Positions 41,992 through 50,520 are shown, numbered from the stretch's first letter. The stretch is DNA of 64,000 nucleotides from Azohydromonas australica DSM 1124 (GCF_000430725.1 NZ_KE387211.1:93007-157006), one strand, 5' to 3'. The notes: generated by a model from the sequence alone, not told the origin. Program-made: numbers and translations.

Positions 41992-43104
41992 TCAAGCGGG
42001 CAACCCGTGGCCGTGGCCCCGTCGCTGGCGCCGTCCCCTCATCACCGCCCCCAGCATCCCTACCCCCGCCAGCATCATCGCCACGGCCGGCGCCTCGGGC
42101 ACCGGCGTGGCGATGAAGGCATGGCTGCGGCCGTCGGCCAAGTCACCGTGGCCCAGCAGCTGGCCGCGGTCGTTGATGCCCGTGAGGCCTTCCATCAGGT
42201 CCCAGCGCGCCTGCGCCCCGGGCGTGAGCAGGTTGCCGAGGTAGTCCTGCCGCCCGTCGTGGACCACCAGGGCGTAGAACACGTACTCGTGATAGTCCAC
42301 TTCCGCGACGCCGTAGCCCGCGGCCCAGTCGCGCTCGTTGATGTCCACGGCGAAGCTGTCGTAGCCCAGGTCCGTGTAGCGCCCGCCCACGTACAGGCTC
42401 GACCCCAGCTCGCCCCAGTTGTAGTCCCAGTAGCGCACGATGGTGCTGCCCTTGTTGTTCACGGCCATGGCCTCGTACTGGCCGCCCCATTCCAGGTCGA
42501 TGGGCTCGCCCATCTTCGCGTGCACGCCGTTGCGCACCACGAAGGCCCGCTCGTCGATGTCGTCGTTGGCGTACTCGGCCCGGCCCACGATCAGGCCGCG
42601 GTCGTTGATGTCCACCGCCGTGCTGTTGATCGCGTCCGGGATGTCGAGGTAGCGCGCCTGCCTACCGTCGTACAGGAACGCCCGGCCGTCCGCCTCGCCC
42701 ACCACCTGGCCCTTTTCATTCACGGCGTAAGCCGTGCCGACGCTGGCGCCCAGCGGCTCGGCCAGGTTGGTGAAGCGGCCGCCGCGCCAAAGAAAAGGCA
42801 GGCGCTGGCCGTTGTCCATCAGCCGCGTGCCCACCACGTCGCCGCGCTCGTTGAGATCCAGCGTGCCGCCGCCCCAGGCGCCCAGGTCGTGCAGCCGGCC
42901 GCCGCGCCACAGGTAGCTGCGGTCGCTGTCCGAGTCCACCAGCGTGAAGTCGCCCCGGTTGTTGAGCGCCTGCACCGAGATGTGCTCCAGCCCGGTCAGG
43001 ACGTTGAGGTCCTGCAACCGGTAGCGCAGCTCCGCCGCCAGCGCGCCGACACAGGTTCCAGCCGCCAGCGTGGCCGCCACCACGCCATGAAGAAGACGCT
43101 GCAT
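41992..43104 (-). CDS. HAF-repeat extracellular protein with PEP-CTERM-like C-terminus
   Basis: 370 residues. Signal peptide (RLLHGVVAATLAAGTCVGALA), then repeated HAF-type units with the pattern '[AI]-x-x-[IL]-N-[DNE]-[RK]-G-x-[VIL]-V-G': LDLNERGDVVG, AYAVNEKGQVVG, AVDINDRGLIVG and LTGINDRGQLLG. Between them are strands ending 'A-F-[LV]-[YVW]' or 'S-Y-L-W-R-G-G'. The C-terminus reads PVPEAPAVAMM followed by a hydrophobic helix and RGRRQRR: a PEP-CTERM sorting signal with PEAP instead of PEPS, plus an extra 8-residue GHGHGLPA tail. Proteins of this type are processed by exosortase and linked to exopolysaccharide. No exosortase gene lies in the window. Confidence 0.8.
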   Translation of the reverse strand: MQRLLHGVVAATLAAGTCVGALAAELRYRLQDLNVLTGLEHISVQALNNRGDFTLVDSDSDRSYLWRGGRLHDLGAWGGGTLDLNERGDVVGTRLMDNGQRLPFLWRGGRFTNLAEPLGASVGTAYAVNEKGQVVGEADGRAFLYDGRQARYLDIPDAINSTAVDINDRGLIVGRAEYANDDIDERAFVVRNGVHAKMGEPIDLEWGGQYEAMAVNNKGSTIVRYWDYNWGELGSSLYVGGRYTDLGYDSFAVDINERDWAAGYGVAEVDYHEYVFYALVVHDGRQDYLGNLLTPGAQARWDLMEGLTGINDRGQLLGHGDLADGRSHAFIATPVPEAPAVAMMLAGVGMLGAVMRGRRQRRGHGHGLPA

Positions 43105-43261
43105 GAAAGCCTCCTCGAAGCCGGGCCCCCACGGGCCCGCGAGAAGGCATTAGCGCAAGGCCGCCGCGCCGCGAGGATTGGCTGAACGTAGGCGCTGCAA
43201 CCGGACGTACCGGCGGCGCCGGCCGAAAGTCACGGGCCGGGCCGCCGGGGCAGTGCTGCGC

Positions 43262-45139
43262 TCAGCCCAGCCTGACGATCCTCGCCTGCGAGGGCACCAG
43301 CCGCTTGGCGTCTGCCGGGGCCTGCGCGTTGCGCTGGAACACGAACAGCATGTAGTAGCCCGGCGGCATCTCGGTGGCGCTGGCCGGGGCGCTCACCGTC
43401 AGCGTCTGGCCGTTCTGCGTGAAGGCCAGCTCCTTGGCCCGCTGCTCGCTGGCGAAGGAGTGCGTGGACGAGCCCGTGCGCACCAGCATCACCCGCTCGA
43501 TGGCCGTGGCGCTGCCCAGCGACACCTGCAGGCTGCCCGACCAGTTCACCACCTGCGACGACAGCCCGGTGATCACCGGCCGCGCCGCGGCGCTGCCGTC
43601 TGGATTGAACAGGTAGGGTGGGAAATACACCTCGCCGTTGAGGTGGCGCACCGGCCCCGGCGAGCCGCCGCCGCCGGTGAGCACCGCGCCGCTGGGCAGC
43701 AGCAGCGAGCTGTTGTGGTACAGGCGCGGTTTCTGGGCCGAGGCGGTCAGGCTCCACTGCCCGGTGGCCGGGTCCCACAGCTCGGAGCTGTACACCGCGT
43801 CGGCGTCCAGGTTGGCGTTGACCGAGCCGCCGTTGACCCACACCGTGCCGTCCGCCAGCACCGTGCCGAAACCCCACTTGCGCCACGCGCTCAGTGACGC
43901 GGTGCGCCCGATCACAGGCTGCGCGCCGTTGATGTCCACCAGCGACGCGATCTTGTCGTTGCGCAGCGACAGGATCTTGCCCGGCGCGTACATCACCGCC
44001 GGCAGGTTCCAGTTGGCGCCCGGCAGCTTGCCTTCGAGCTGCGTCAGCGTGCCGGTACCGGCGGTATCCAGCGTGTGGAAAAAGCCGTCGTGCGTGATGG
44101 TCAGAATTCGCCCGTCCGGCGCCAGCCAGGATTTGGGATACCACCAGTTGTTGCCGTTGATCACGCCAAAGGCTTCGCCGCTCTGCGCGGTGGAGAGCAC
44201 GCGCCAGCCCGTGCCAGGCACGTAGATTTCAGGTGTCGTGGAATAACTGACGGTAGTGGCGGGCGCATTTTTCGTGCCGGCGAAATACAGGTCGTCGCGC
44301 CCGCCCAGCACCACCACCTCGCCCTTGTCCGTGGTCACCGCAGTACCGTACCAGCGCCTGTAGGCCATGGACGAGGAATCGCGGCGCAAGGAATTGTCGG
44401 CCGGGTTGAAGATATTCACGTCGGCGGTGGCGTAATTCCGCTTGCCATTGACGGTGCGGTCGCCGCCGGCCAGCAGCACTTGGCCCGAGGACGGCAGCAC
44501 GAGCTGGGCGCTGCAGAAGAGGTCCGTGCCGGTGGTGTTGGACAGCAGCTGGAAGGGCGAGGTGTCCGCCCCCGGCAGCGTGGGGTTCCAGTTCGGGTCC
44601 CACACGGCGTAGTGGAACTGCGCACCCTGCACGCCCTTGTCGTCGCTGCCGTAGGCCAGCACCCGGCCGTCGGGCAGCAGCACCATGTGGATCGGCATCA
44701 CCGGCCAGGAGAAGGTCGGGCCGAACACGCCGGCCGTGTAGGCCTGCGGCGTGACGCCCTGCGGCTTGTAGATCGTCATCAGCTCGCCGCCGGCGGCCAG
44801 CTCCTTGAGCACGTCGGTGAGGATGCCGGCCGAGGTCACGGGCCCGGCGCCGAAGTCCACCGGCGCGCTGGTGTCGTCCTCGCTGGTGTCCGGATCGCTG
44901 GGTGCCGGCACCGTGCCGCCGCTGTTGCCGGTGTCCGTGCTTGGCGCAGGCGCCGGGGCCGGCGCGGGGGATTCGGCCGGTGCAGGTGCAGGCGCCGGCG
45001 GCCGTGCGGCGGTGGAACCCGAAGATCCGCCGCCTCCACCGCCGCCGCCACAGGCGGTCAGCGCAAACAGAAACAATATCGAGACCGCGCGGCGGGGAAA
45101 TGCGGATGCCGGCGAATCGTGAGGCTTGACATAAGTCAT
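43262..45139 (-). CDS. galactose-oxidase-like copper radical oxidase lipoprotein (AA5/DUF1929), copy A
   Basis: 625 residues from ATG 45139, a start supported by alignment with the paralogue at 53845 (both begin M-x-x-VKP and have the lipobox Cys at residue 30, ALTAC). After a Gly/Pro/Ala linker come Kelch-type blades and a C-terminal Ig-like DUF1929 domain. The residues of a Tyr-Cys copper radical site can be matched to galactose oxidase: Cys209 (DLFCSAQ) for C228, Tyr264 (YRRWYGTAV) for Y272, Tyr474-His475 (RLYHNSSLLLPSG) for Y495-H496, and His560 (GSSTHSFASEQR) for H581. The spacing from Tyr474 to His560 is 86, as in the fungal enzyme. It would oxidise primary alcohols or aldehydes to generate H2O2 at the envelope. 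Substrate unknown; the stacking Trp290 equivalent is not evident. Confidence 0.88.
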   Translation of the reverse strand: MTYVKPHDSPASAFPRRAVSILFLFALTACGGGGGGGGSSGSTAARPPAPAPAPAESPAPAPAPAPSTDTGNSGGTVPAPSDPDTSEDDTSAPVDFGAGPVTSAGILTDVLKELAAGGELMTIYKPQGVTPQAYTAGVFGPTFSWPVMPIHMVLLPDGRVLAYGSDDKGVQGAQFHYAVWDPNWNPTLPGADTSPFQLLSNTTGTDLFCSAQLVLPSSGQVLLAGGDRTVNGKRNYATADVNIFNPADNSLRRDSSSMAYRRWYGTAVTTDKGEVVVLGGRDDLYFAGTKNAPATTVSYSTTPEIYVPGTGWRVLSTAQSGEAFGVINGNNWWYPKSWLAPDGRILTITHDGFFHTLDTAGTGTLTQLEGKLPGANWNLPAVMYAPGKILSLRNDKIASLVDINGAQPVIGRTASLSAWRKWGFGTVLADGTVWVNGGSVNANLDADAVYSSELWDPATGQWSLTASAQKPRLYHNSSLLLPSGAVLTGGGGSPGPVRHLNGEVYFPPYLFNPDGSAAARPVITGLSSQVVNWSGSLQVSLGSATAIERVMLVRTGSSTHSFASEQRAKELAFTQNGQTLTVSAPASATEMPPGYYMLFVFQRNAQAPADAKRLVPSQARIVRLG

Positions 45140-45250
45140 GAACTGCACAGGTAAATGGCGATGGACGATCAGCAGCCCGGTTTCAGGCTGCGCCGTACCG
45201 GCACCTTGCGCAGCATCCAAACTGGCCGATACCCCATGATCCGACGTGGA

Positions 45251-45354
45251 TTGTGGCCACGTGTGAATCATGATTCCCCAAGTAAATCGGCTATTTAGTC
45301 AAGATCGCCCCTGAATATCCAGACCTCCGCCTTGATTTTCAGGATGCGAAAGCG
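45251..45354 (-). promoter_or_regulatory. conserved leader element upstream of oxidase copy A
   Basis: On the minus strand this 104-nt stretch aligns end to end with 53631-53732 upstream of copy B. Shared blocks in order are CGCTTTC, ATCCTGAAAAT, AGGC, GATATTC, TTACTT, GAATCA, TTCACA and GGCCACAA. Around GATATT a short hairpin (CTG...CAG, extended by a wobble pair) can form. It ends about 110 nt before the start codon, similar to copy B. It contains a 12-bp palindrome GAATCATGATTC (45265-45276). It is either a shared promoter/operator or a structured 5' leader. Confidence 0.65.
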
Positions 45355-45432
45355 CAGCCAAATCCGGACAGGATGCCATTCGTTACCCGGTACCATCCGC
45401 GCCCTGGTCCTCAATTCATCGACGAAGTTGCC

Positions 45433-46404
45433 ATGCCGTCCACGCCACCGTCTTCCGCTGCGAGCTTGCCGAGCCAGGAGGCCCGTCCGGGCGCCGAGGG
45501 TTCCTGGAAGGTCGCCGTCATGGGCGCGGGCGCCGTGGGCTGCTACTACGGCGCGCTGCTGGCACGCGCCGGGCACGAGGTGGTGCTGATCGGCCGCCCG
45601 GCACACGTGCAGGCCGTGCAGCGCGAGGGCCTGCGGCTGCAGAAGCAGGCGCTGGACGAGCGGGTGCGCGTGGCGGCCAGCACCGAGGCCGCGGCGGCGA
45701 GCGGCGCGTCGCTGGTGCTGTTCTGCGTCAAGTCCACCGACACCGAAAGCGCCGCCGCGCAGCTGCGCCCGCACCTGGCGCCGGGCGCACTGCTGCTGTC
45801 GATGCAGAACGGCGTGGACAACGCCGAGCGGCTGCGCGCGGCGCTGCCAGGCCATGCGGTGGCCGCCACGGTGGTGTACGTCGCCACTGAGATGGCGGGC
45901 CCCGGCCACGTGCGCCACCACGGGCGCGGCGAGCTGGTGATGGAGCCCTGCGCCGGCGCCGAGGCCGTGGCCCGGCTGCTCACGGCGGCGGGCGCGCCCA
46001 CTGAGATCTCCGGCAACGTGCGCGGCGCGCTGTGGGCCAAGCTGATCCTGAACTGCGCCTACAACGCCTTGTCGGCCATCACGCAGCTGCCTTACGGCCG
46101 GCTGGTGCAGGGCCCGGACGTGACGGACGTGATGGGCGACGTGGTGGCCGAGTGCCTGGCCGTGGCGCAGGCCGACGGGGTGCAGGTGGTCGGCGACGTG
46201 CCGGCCGCGGTGCGCCGCATCGCCGAGACCATGCCGGCGCAAACCTCCTCCACCGCGCAGGACCTCGCGCGCGGCAAGCGCAGCGAGATCGACCACCTCA
46301 ACGGCTACGTGCTGCGCCGCGGCCAGGCGCTCGGCATCGCCACGCCGGCCAACCGCGTGCTGCACGCGCTGGTGCGGCTGCTGGAGGACAAGGCGGCGGG
46401 CTGA
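45433..46404 (+). CDS. 2-dehydropantoate 2-reductase family protein (PanE/ApbA-like)
   Basis: 323 residues from ATG 45433; ATG 45373 and an internal start at the Rossmann fold are alternatives, and the ribosome-binding site is weak. The NADP-binding motif VAVMGAGAVGCYYGALLARAG, FCVKSTDT and SMQNGVDN are typical. The catalytic Lys and Asn lie in GALWAKLILNCAYNAL, and ARGKRSEIDHLNGYV is the C-terminal signature. The enzyme reduces ketopantoate to pantoate in coenzyme A synthesis, but many paralogues with this signature act on other 2-oxoacids. No pan genes are nearby, so the substrate is uncertain. Convergent with the GGDEF gene. Confidence 0.87.
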   Translation: MPSTPPSSAASLPSQEARPGAEGSWKVAVMGAGAVGCYYGALLARAGHEVVLIGRPAHVQAVQREGLRLQKQALDERVRVAASTEAAAASGASLVLFCVKSTDTESAAAQLRPHLAPGALLLSMQNGVDNAERLRAALPGHAVAATVVYVATEMAGPGHVRHHGRGELVMEPCAGAEAVARLLTAAGAPTEISGNVRGALWAKLILNCAYNALSAITQLPYGRLVQGPDVTDVMGDVVAECLAVAQADGVQVVGDVPAAVRRIAETMPAQTSSTAQDLARGKRSEIDHLNGYVLRRGQALGIATPANRVLHALVRLLEDKAAG

Positions 46405-46416
46405 ACGCGCCGCGGC

Positions 46417-48084
46417 TCAGGCCAGCGCCGCCGGGCGGTTCTCGTCCTCCCCGGCCGGCAGCGCGAACTCCACCCGGTTGCGCCCCTTCTCCTTGGCGCG
46501 GTAGAGCGCGCGGTCGGCGCAGCGCTGAAGCGAGCGCACGTCCTGCGCGTCCTCGGGGAACACCGCCACGCCCAGCGAGACCGTCACGCTGAAGGCCGCG
46601 CCGGCGTGCGTCGTCACCACCATCGCCTCCACGCTGCAGCGCCAGAACTCGGCGCGCGCGCGCAGCGCGGGCTCGTGCAGCCCGGGCAGCAGCAGCAGGA
46701 ACTCCTCGCCGCCGTAGCGGCACGCAACGTCGCCCTCGCGGCAGAGGTGGCGCAGCAGCTGCCCCAGGTGCCGCAGCAGCTCGTCGCCGCCGGCATGGCC
46801 GTAGGTGTCGTTGATGCGCTTGAAGTGGTCCACGTCCAGCATCACCAGCGCCAGCGGATAGCCCCCACGCCGCGCCCGCGCCAGCTCGTGCTCCAGCGTC
46901 TCGTCCATGTAGCGGCGGTTGAACAGGCCCGTGAGCGGGTCGCGCAGCGCCTGCTCCTGCAGCCGCGACTGCAGCGCCTCGATCTCGCTTACCCGCACCT
47001 GCAGTGCCGCATGCGCCTCGCGCAGCGCCTGCCCGCGCTGGCTCAGGCGCAGGTTGAGCCGGCGCAGGTGCCCGGCGGTCAGCCCAAGCACCACCGTGGC
47101 CGCCACGAACAGCGCCAGCACCGCCACCAGCTGCGCGCGGTCCGGCGGTTCGTCGGGGTCGTAGAGGAAGCCGTCGAGCCGGGTGTCGTCGAGCATGCCC
47201 AGCTCCTGGTAGGTCTCGGCGATGTGGCGCCAGCGCCCGGCGTTCATGTGGCCGATCTCCACCAACTCCGGCTGCATCAGGCGCTGCATCTCCGCGGCCT
47301 CGAACAGCAGGTGCTCGCGGCTGTGGCGCCGGCCCCAGCGCTCTTGGATGGCGTCCGCCATCTCCTGCGGATGCGCCATGGCGTACTGCCAGCCCTGCAG
47401 GCTGGCCTCGCGGAAGGCCTTCACGCGCTGCGGGTGGCGGCGGATCTCCTCCTCGGTCGTGAAGAGGTTGTCACCGTAGAAGTCGATGCCGGCCGAGCGC
47501 GGCGTGAGCACGGTGTGCGGTGCGCCCGAGGCGCGTACCTCGAACAGCTCGTCGCTGGAGTAGGCGGAGATGGCGTCCACCCGCCCGGCCACCAGGTCCG
47601 CCGCGCTGAAGTTGTGCGGCAGCAGCTGCAGCTGCCGCGGGTGCACGTTCTCCTTGTGCAGGTAGGCGAAGAGCTCGTCGCCCTGCTGCTCCTGCATCAC
47701 CCGCTTGCCCACCAGCCCGTGCACGTGGTCGATCTCGCCGCGCGCGATGTACACGTAGGGCGAGTGCTGCAGGATCACCGCCAGCACCACCACCGGCTGG
47801 CCCTGGCGGCGCAGCCGCAGCAGGTTGGAATGGCCCACGCCGTACTGCGCCCGGCCCTGCAGCACCTCCGCCACCGTGTCCTGGTCGGGCTCGGCCTCGA
47901 CGATGCGCACCTCCAGCCCGGCGCGTCGGTAGTAGCCCTGCTCCAGCGCCGCGTAGTAGCCGGCGAACTGGAACTGGTGCCGCCACTTGAGCTGCAGCGT
48001 GACCTGCTCCAGCGCCCAGGCCTGCAGCGGCAGCACGCCGCCGCACAGCAGGCAGAGCCAGGCCAGCAGGCCGCGCGGCGTCAT
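46417..48084 (-). CDS. diguanylate cyclase with NMT1/ThiY-like periplasmic sensor domain
   Basis: 555 residues from ATG 48084 (MTPRGLLAWLCLL). The signal sequence is followed by an ABC-type substrate-binding domain of the NMT1/THI5 kind (VTLQLKWRHQFQFAGYYAALEQGYY; GVGHSNLLRLRRQGQPVVVLAVILQHSP; FTTEEEIRRHP). A membrane helix (about 320-340, LVAVLALFVAATVVLGLTAG) and coiled coil precede the GGDEF domain. That domain has DPLTGLFNRRYMDE, DVDHFKRINDTYGHAGGDELLR and an intact active site RYGGEEF. The inhibitory I-site REGD lies 5 residues before the active-site motif. The protein thus couples extracellular binding of a pyrimidine/thiamine-like or related small molecule to c-di-GMP synthesis. The ligand is inferred only from the fold. 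Divergent from the Crp/Fnr gene. Confidence 0.9.
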   Translation of the reverse strand: MTPRGLLAWLCLLCGGVLPLQAWALEQVTLQLKWRHQFQFAGYYAALEQGYYRRAGLEVRIVEAEPDQDTVAEVLQGRAQYGVGHSNLLRLRRQGQPVVVLAVILQHSPYVYIARGEIDHVHGLVGKRVMQEQQGDELFAYLHKENVHPRQLQLLPHNFSAADLVAGRVDAISAYSSDELFEVRASGAPHTVLTPRSAGIDFYGDNLFTTEEEIRRHPQRVKAFREASLQGWQYAMAHPQEMADAIQERWGRRHSREHLLFEAAEMQRLMQPELVEIGHMNAGRWRHIAETYQELGMLDDTRLDGFLYDPDEPPDRAQLVAVLALFVAATVVLGLTAGHLRRLNLRLSQRGQALREAHAALQVRVSEIEALQSRLQEQALRDPLTGLFNRRYMDETLEHELARARRGGYPLALVMLDVDHFKRINDTYGHAGGDELLRHLGQLLRHLCREGDVACRYGGEEFLLLLPGLHEPALRARAEFWRCSVEAMVVTTHAGAAFSVTVSLGVAVFPEDAQDVRSLQRCADRALYRAKEKGRNRVEFALPAGEDENRPAALA

Positions 48085-48250
48085 CGGCACCCGCCTTCCG
48101 CCCCGGCCCGGCCGCGGACCGAGGCCGGGACCACGCACGCGGCGGCCTGCCAAAGCCTCCGGCGAGCACCCGGCAGGGCACGCGTGGTCGGGCGTCGCGA
48201 AACACGGTCCATGGCGTCCAGCAGGCTACGACGGATACCTGGCTGGGGGC

Positions 48251-48264
48251 TTGACATATGCCAA
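48251..48264. promoter_or_regulatory. Crp/Fnr-type near-palindrome
   Basis: TTGAC-ATAT-GCCAA has the TTGAC-N4-G-x-CAA layout of Crp/Fnr-family sites with one mismatch. It lies in the divergent region between the GGDEF gene (start 48084) and the Crp/Fnr gene (start 48353), about 90 nt from the latter. Possible autoregulatory site. Confidence 0.4.
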
Positions 48265-48352
48265 GGGTACTAAGCAACCCCGGTACGCCGCCATCGGTGC
48301 GAACCACTGTGGCATGGCCGGGCCGGCGCGGACCGCTGGTTACAGTGCCCGC

Positions 48353-49054
48353 ATGGACGCCCTCCCCGCCGACGCCGCCTCCGCCGCGCTGCCGCTGCTG
48401 CAACGCATCGCCACGCTCTACCCGGAGCTGCCCGTGCCGCCGCAGGCCGTTGCCGGCGAAGCGCCGTATGCGCTGCCGGCGCCGGTGACGGTGCCCGCCG
48501 GCGTGGTGCTGTTCGAGGAGTCCTCGCCCTGCGGCGGCTTTCCGCTGGTGCTGCAGGGCGCGGTGCGCGTGGCGCGCGGCACCCCGGGCGGGCGCTCGAT
48601 CGAGCTCTACCGCGTGGTGCCGGGCGAGATCTGCGTGGTGTCGGCGGCCTCGCTGTTCGGGCAGGCGCCCATGCCCGCGCACGGCATGACGGCCACGCCC
48701 ACGGAGCTGGTGCTGCTGTCGCCGCCAGTGTTCGAGGCCTGGACCGCGCACGCACCTTTCCGCCGCCACGTGTTCGGGCTGTTCGCCGGGCGGCTGGCCG
48801 ACGTCATCAGCCTGGCCGAGGCGGTGGCCTTCCAGCGCCTGGACCAGCGCCTGGCCGCGGCGCTGCTGGGCCGCGGCGCGGTGCTGTGCACCACGCACCA
48901 GCAGCTCGCCGACGAGCTCGGCACCGTGCGCGAGATCGTCACGCGGCTGCTGCGCCGCTTCGAGCGCGCCGGCTGGCTGGCCCTGGGGCGCGAGCGCATC
49001 GAGGTGCTGGACGCCGCCGGACTGCGCCGCACCGCCCAGGGACCGGCGGACTGA
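48353..49054 (+). CDS. Crp/Fnr-family transcriptional regulator
   Basis: 233 residues from ATG 48353; no Shine-Dalgarno is seen, so translation may be leaderless or weak. The cyclic-nucleotide-binding-type beta roll spans about 40-130 (VTVPAGVVLFEESSPCGGFPLVLQGAVRVA...VPGEICVVSAASLFG). It is followed by the dimerisation helix and a winged helix (TTHQQLADELGTVREIVTRLLRRFERAGWL). Only two cysteines are in the sensory domain (SSPCGGFP and GEICVV), so it is not a classical four-Cys FNR iron-sulfur sensor. The downstream DUF2892 gene with a perfect palindrome in front of it is the obvious target. Relatives next to DUF2892/rhodanese genes are often tied to sulfur or redox stress; that link is inference here. 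Confidence 0.88.
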   Translation: MDALPADAASAALPLLQRIATLYPELPVPPQAVAGEAPYALPAPVTVPAGVVLFEESSPCGGFPLVLQGAVRVARGTPGGRSIELYRVVPGEICVVSAASLFGQAPMPAHGMTATPTELVLLSPPVFEAWTAHAPFRRHVFGLFAGRLADVISLAEAVAFQRLDQRLAAALLGRGAVLCTTHQQLADELGTVREIVTRLLRRFERAGWLALGRERIEVLDAAGLRRTAQGPAD

Positions 49055-49060
49055 GCCTCG

Positions 49061-49074
49061 GTGACCGCGGTCAC
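49061..49074. promoter_or_regulatory. perfect 14-bp palindrome before DUF2892 gene
   Basis: GTGACCGCGGTCAC is fully self-complementary and is centred about 78 nt upstream of the DUF2892 ATG, immediately after the Crp/Fnr gene. TGAC...GTCA half-sites fit a Crp/Fnr dimer, and the neighbouring regulator is the likely ligand. Confidence 0.6.
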
Positions 49075-49145
49075 AGACCGCGACCCTCCTGCGGCGCGAC
49101 AGTGGCGACCGTCCGGCACGGGGCCGGGTCGCAGGAGTAAAGGCA

Positions 49146-49337
49146 ATGAGGACGAATGAAGGTGGCGTGGACCGCGCGCTGCGCGCGGTGGCCGGCGTGG
49201 CCCTGCTGGGGCTGACCGCCACGGGCGTGATCGGCAGCTGGGGCTGGATCGGCGTGGTGCCGCTGGCGACGGCAGCCATCGGCTGGTGCCCGCTCTACAC
49301 GATGCTGGGCATCAACACCTGCGGGCTCAAGCGCTGA
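49146..49337 (+). CDS. DUF2892 (YgaP transmembrane-domain-like) protein
   Basis: 63 residues; AGGAG lies 8 nt before the ATG. The sequence NEGGVDRALRAVAGVALLG, a second helix (WIGVVPLATAAIGWC) and the ending CPLYTMLGINTCG are the DUF2892 signature, including the W-C-P-L-Y segment. In YgaP this two-helix unit is fused to a rhodanese and forms a membrane dimer handling sulfur species. Here it is free-standing under probable control of the adjacent Crp/Fnr regulator. A rhodanese domain occurs in the MBL protein at 55.7-56.7 kb, but not next to it. Confidence 0.9.
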   Translation: MRTNEGGVDRALRAVAGVALLGLTATGVIGSWGWIGVVPLATAAIGWCPLYTMLGINTCGLKR

Positions 49338-49345
49338 GCACGACC

Positions 49346-49381
49346 GGCGCCGCCGCGGCGCCATCGCGGCGCGATTTCTTT
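49346..49381 (+). terminator. possible terminator after DUF2892 gene
   Basis: GGCGCC pairs with GGCGCC across GCCGC, and ATCGCG-G-CGCGAT follows at once, ending in TTTCTTT. The stems are GC-strong but the second has no real loop, so this is only a possible intrinsic terminator. Confidence 0.35.
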
Positions 49382-49452
49382 GTGCGTCGCAGCAAAACGG
49401 GAACGTCGGTTGCCGCACCGGGGGCCATGCAAGCCTTCCGAGGAGAACCGCG

Positions 49453-50520
49453 ATGAGCATCGGCCAGACCGACCCCACCCGATCCAGATTTCTGCCCGGC
49501 CTGGTGGCCGCCGCCGCCGTGCTCGGCGTCTCCGCCCTGGTGACGCGCGCCATGGCGCGCAAGGCCGAGCGCGAGAACCCGCCGCAGGGCCAGTTTGTCA
49601 GCGTGGACGGCGTGCGGCTGCACTACACGGTGCACGGCGCCGCCGAGAACCCGCCGCTGGTGCTGCTGCACGGCAACGGCGCCTCGGCCACCGAGATGGA
49701 GATCAGCGGCCTGGTGGAGCTGGCGGCGCGGCACTTCCGGGTCTACGCCTTCGACCGCCCGGGTTACGGCCACAGCGAGCGCCCCACGCAGGGGCACAGC
49801 TACACGCCGGAGGCGCAGGCGCGGCTGTTCCTGCATGCGCTGCGCGAGCTGCAAGTGGAGCGGCCGATCGTGCTGGGCCACTCCTGGGGCTCGATGGTGG
49901 CCTTCGCCATGGGCCTGGCCGAGCCCCAGGCACTGCGCGCGCTGGTGCTGGTGTCGGGCTACTTCACGCCCAGCCTGCGGCTGGACTCGCCGCTGATGGG
50001 CGTGCCCGCGCTGCCGGTGCTGGGCACGCTGATGCGCCACACCATCTCGCCGCTGCTGAGCCGGGCGCTGTGGCCGCTGATGACGCGGCGCATCTTCGCG
50101 CCCAAGCCGGTCACCGAGGCCTTCAAGCGCGACTATCCGACCTGGATGTCGCTGCGCCCGCACACGCTGCGGGCCAGCGCGGCGGAGTCGGGAATGATGA
50201 TCTGGGAGGGCATCAAGCAGCGCCGCCGCGAGAGCGAGCTGGCGGTGCCCACCGTCATCGTCGCCGGCGAGGCGGACCTGCTGGTGATCACGCGCTGGCA
50301 GTCGCAGCGCCTGCACAACCGGCTGCCGCAGAGCCGGCTGCGCCTGGTGCCCGGCGAAGGGCACATGGTCCACCACACCGCGACGCCGGCCGTGATGGAG
50401 GCCATCGCCGAGGCCTGGCACATGTCCGAGCCGCTGGTGACGACCTCCTCCTCGCTGGCCGAGGCGGCGCTGGCGCCGGTGCAGCCGCTGCACGGCACGC
50501 AGGCACAGCGGGCGGCCTAA
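49453..50520 (+). CDS. alpha/beta hydrolase with N-terminal membrane segment
   Basis: 355 residues; AGGAG lies 7 nt before ATG 49453. A hydrophobic N-terminal segment (FLPGLVAAAAVLGVSALVT) is a signal anchor. The fold follows: LVLLHGNGASATEM (oxyanion), AFDRPGYGHSERP, nucleophile in LGHSWGSMVA, Asp in VAGEADLLV and His in PGEGHMVHH. The sequence resembles the epoxide-hydrolase/haloperoxidase/lipase group, but no feature decides between them. It is monocistronic, downstream of the Crp/Fnr-DUF2892 pair. The C-terminal 30 residues are low complexity. Confidence 0.87.
   Translation: MSIGQTDPTRSRFLPGLVAAAAVLGVSALVTRAMARKAERENPPQGQFVSVDGVRLHYTVHGAAENPPLVLLHGNGASATEMEISGLVELAARHFRVYAFDRPGYGHSERPTQGHSYTPEAQARLFLHALRELQVERPIVLGHSWGSMVAFAMGLAEPQALRALVLVSGYFTPSLRLDSPLMGVPALPVLGTLMRHTISPLLSRALWPLMTRRIFAPKPVTEAFKRDYPTWMSLRPHTLRASAAESGMMIWEGIKQRRRESELAVPTVIVAGEADLLVITRWQSQRLHNRLPQSRLRLVPGEGHMVHHTATPAVMEAIAEAWHMSEPLVTTSSSLAEAALAPVQPLHGTQAQRAA

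Noticed and set aside
48251..48273. TTGACA followed by TACTAA as a sigma-70 promoter for the Crp/Fnr gene
   Set aside because: The spacer would be only 11 nt; the TTGAC half fits a Crp/Fnr-type site better.
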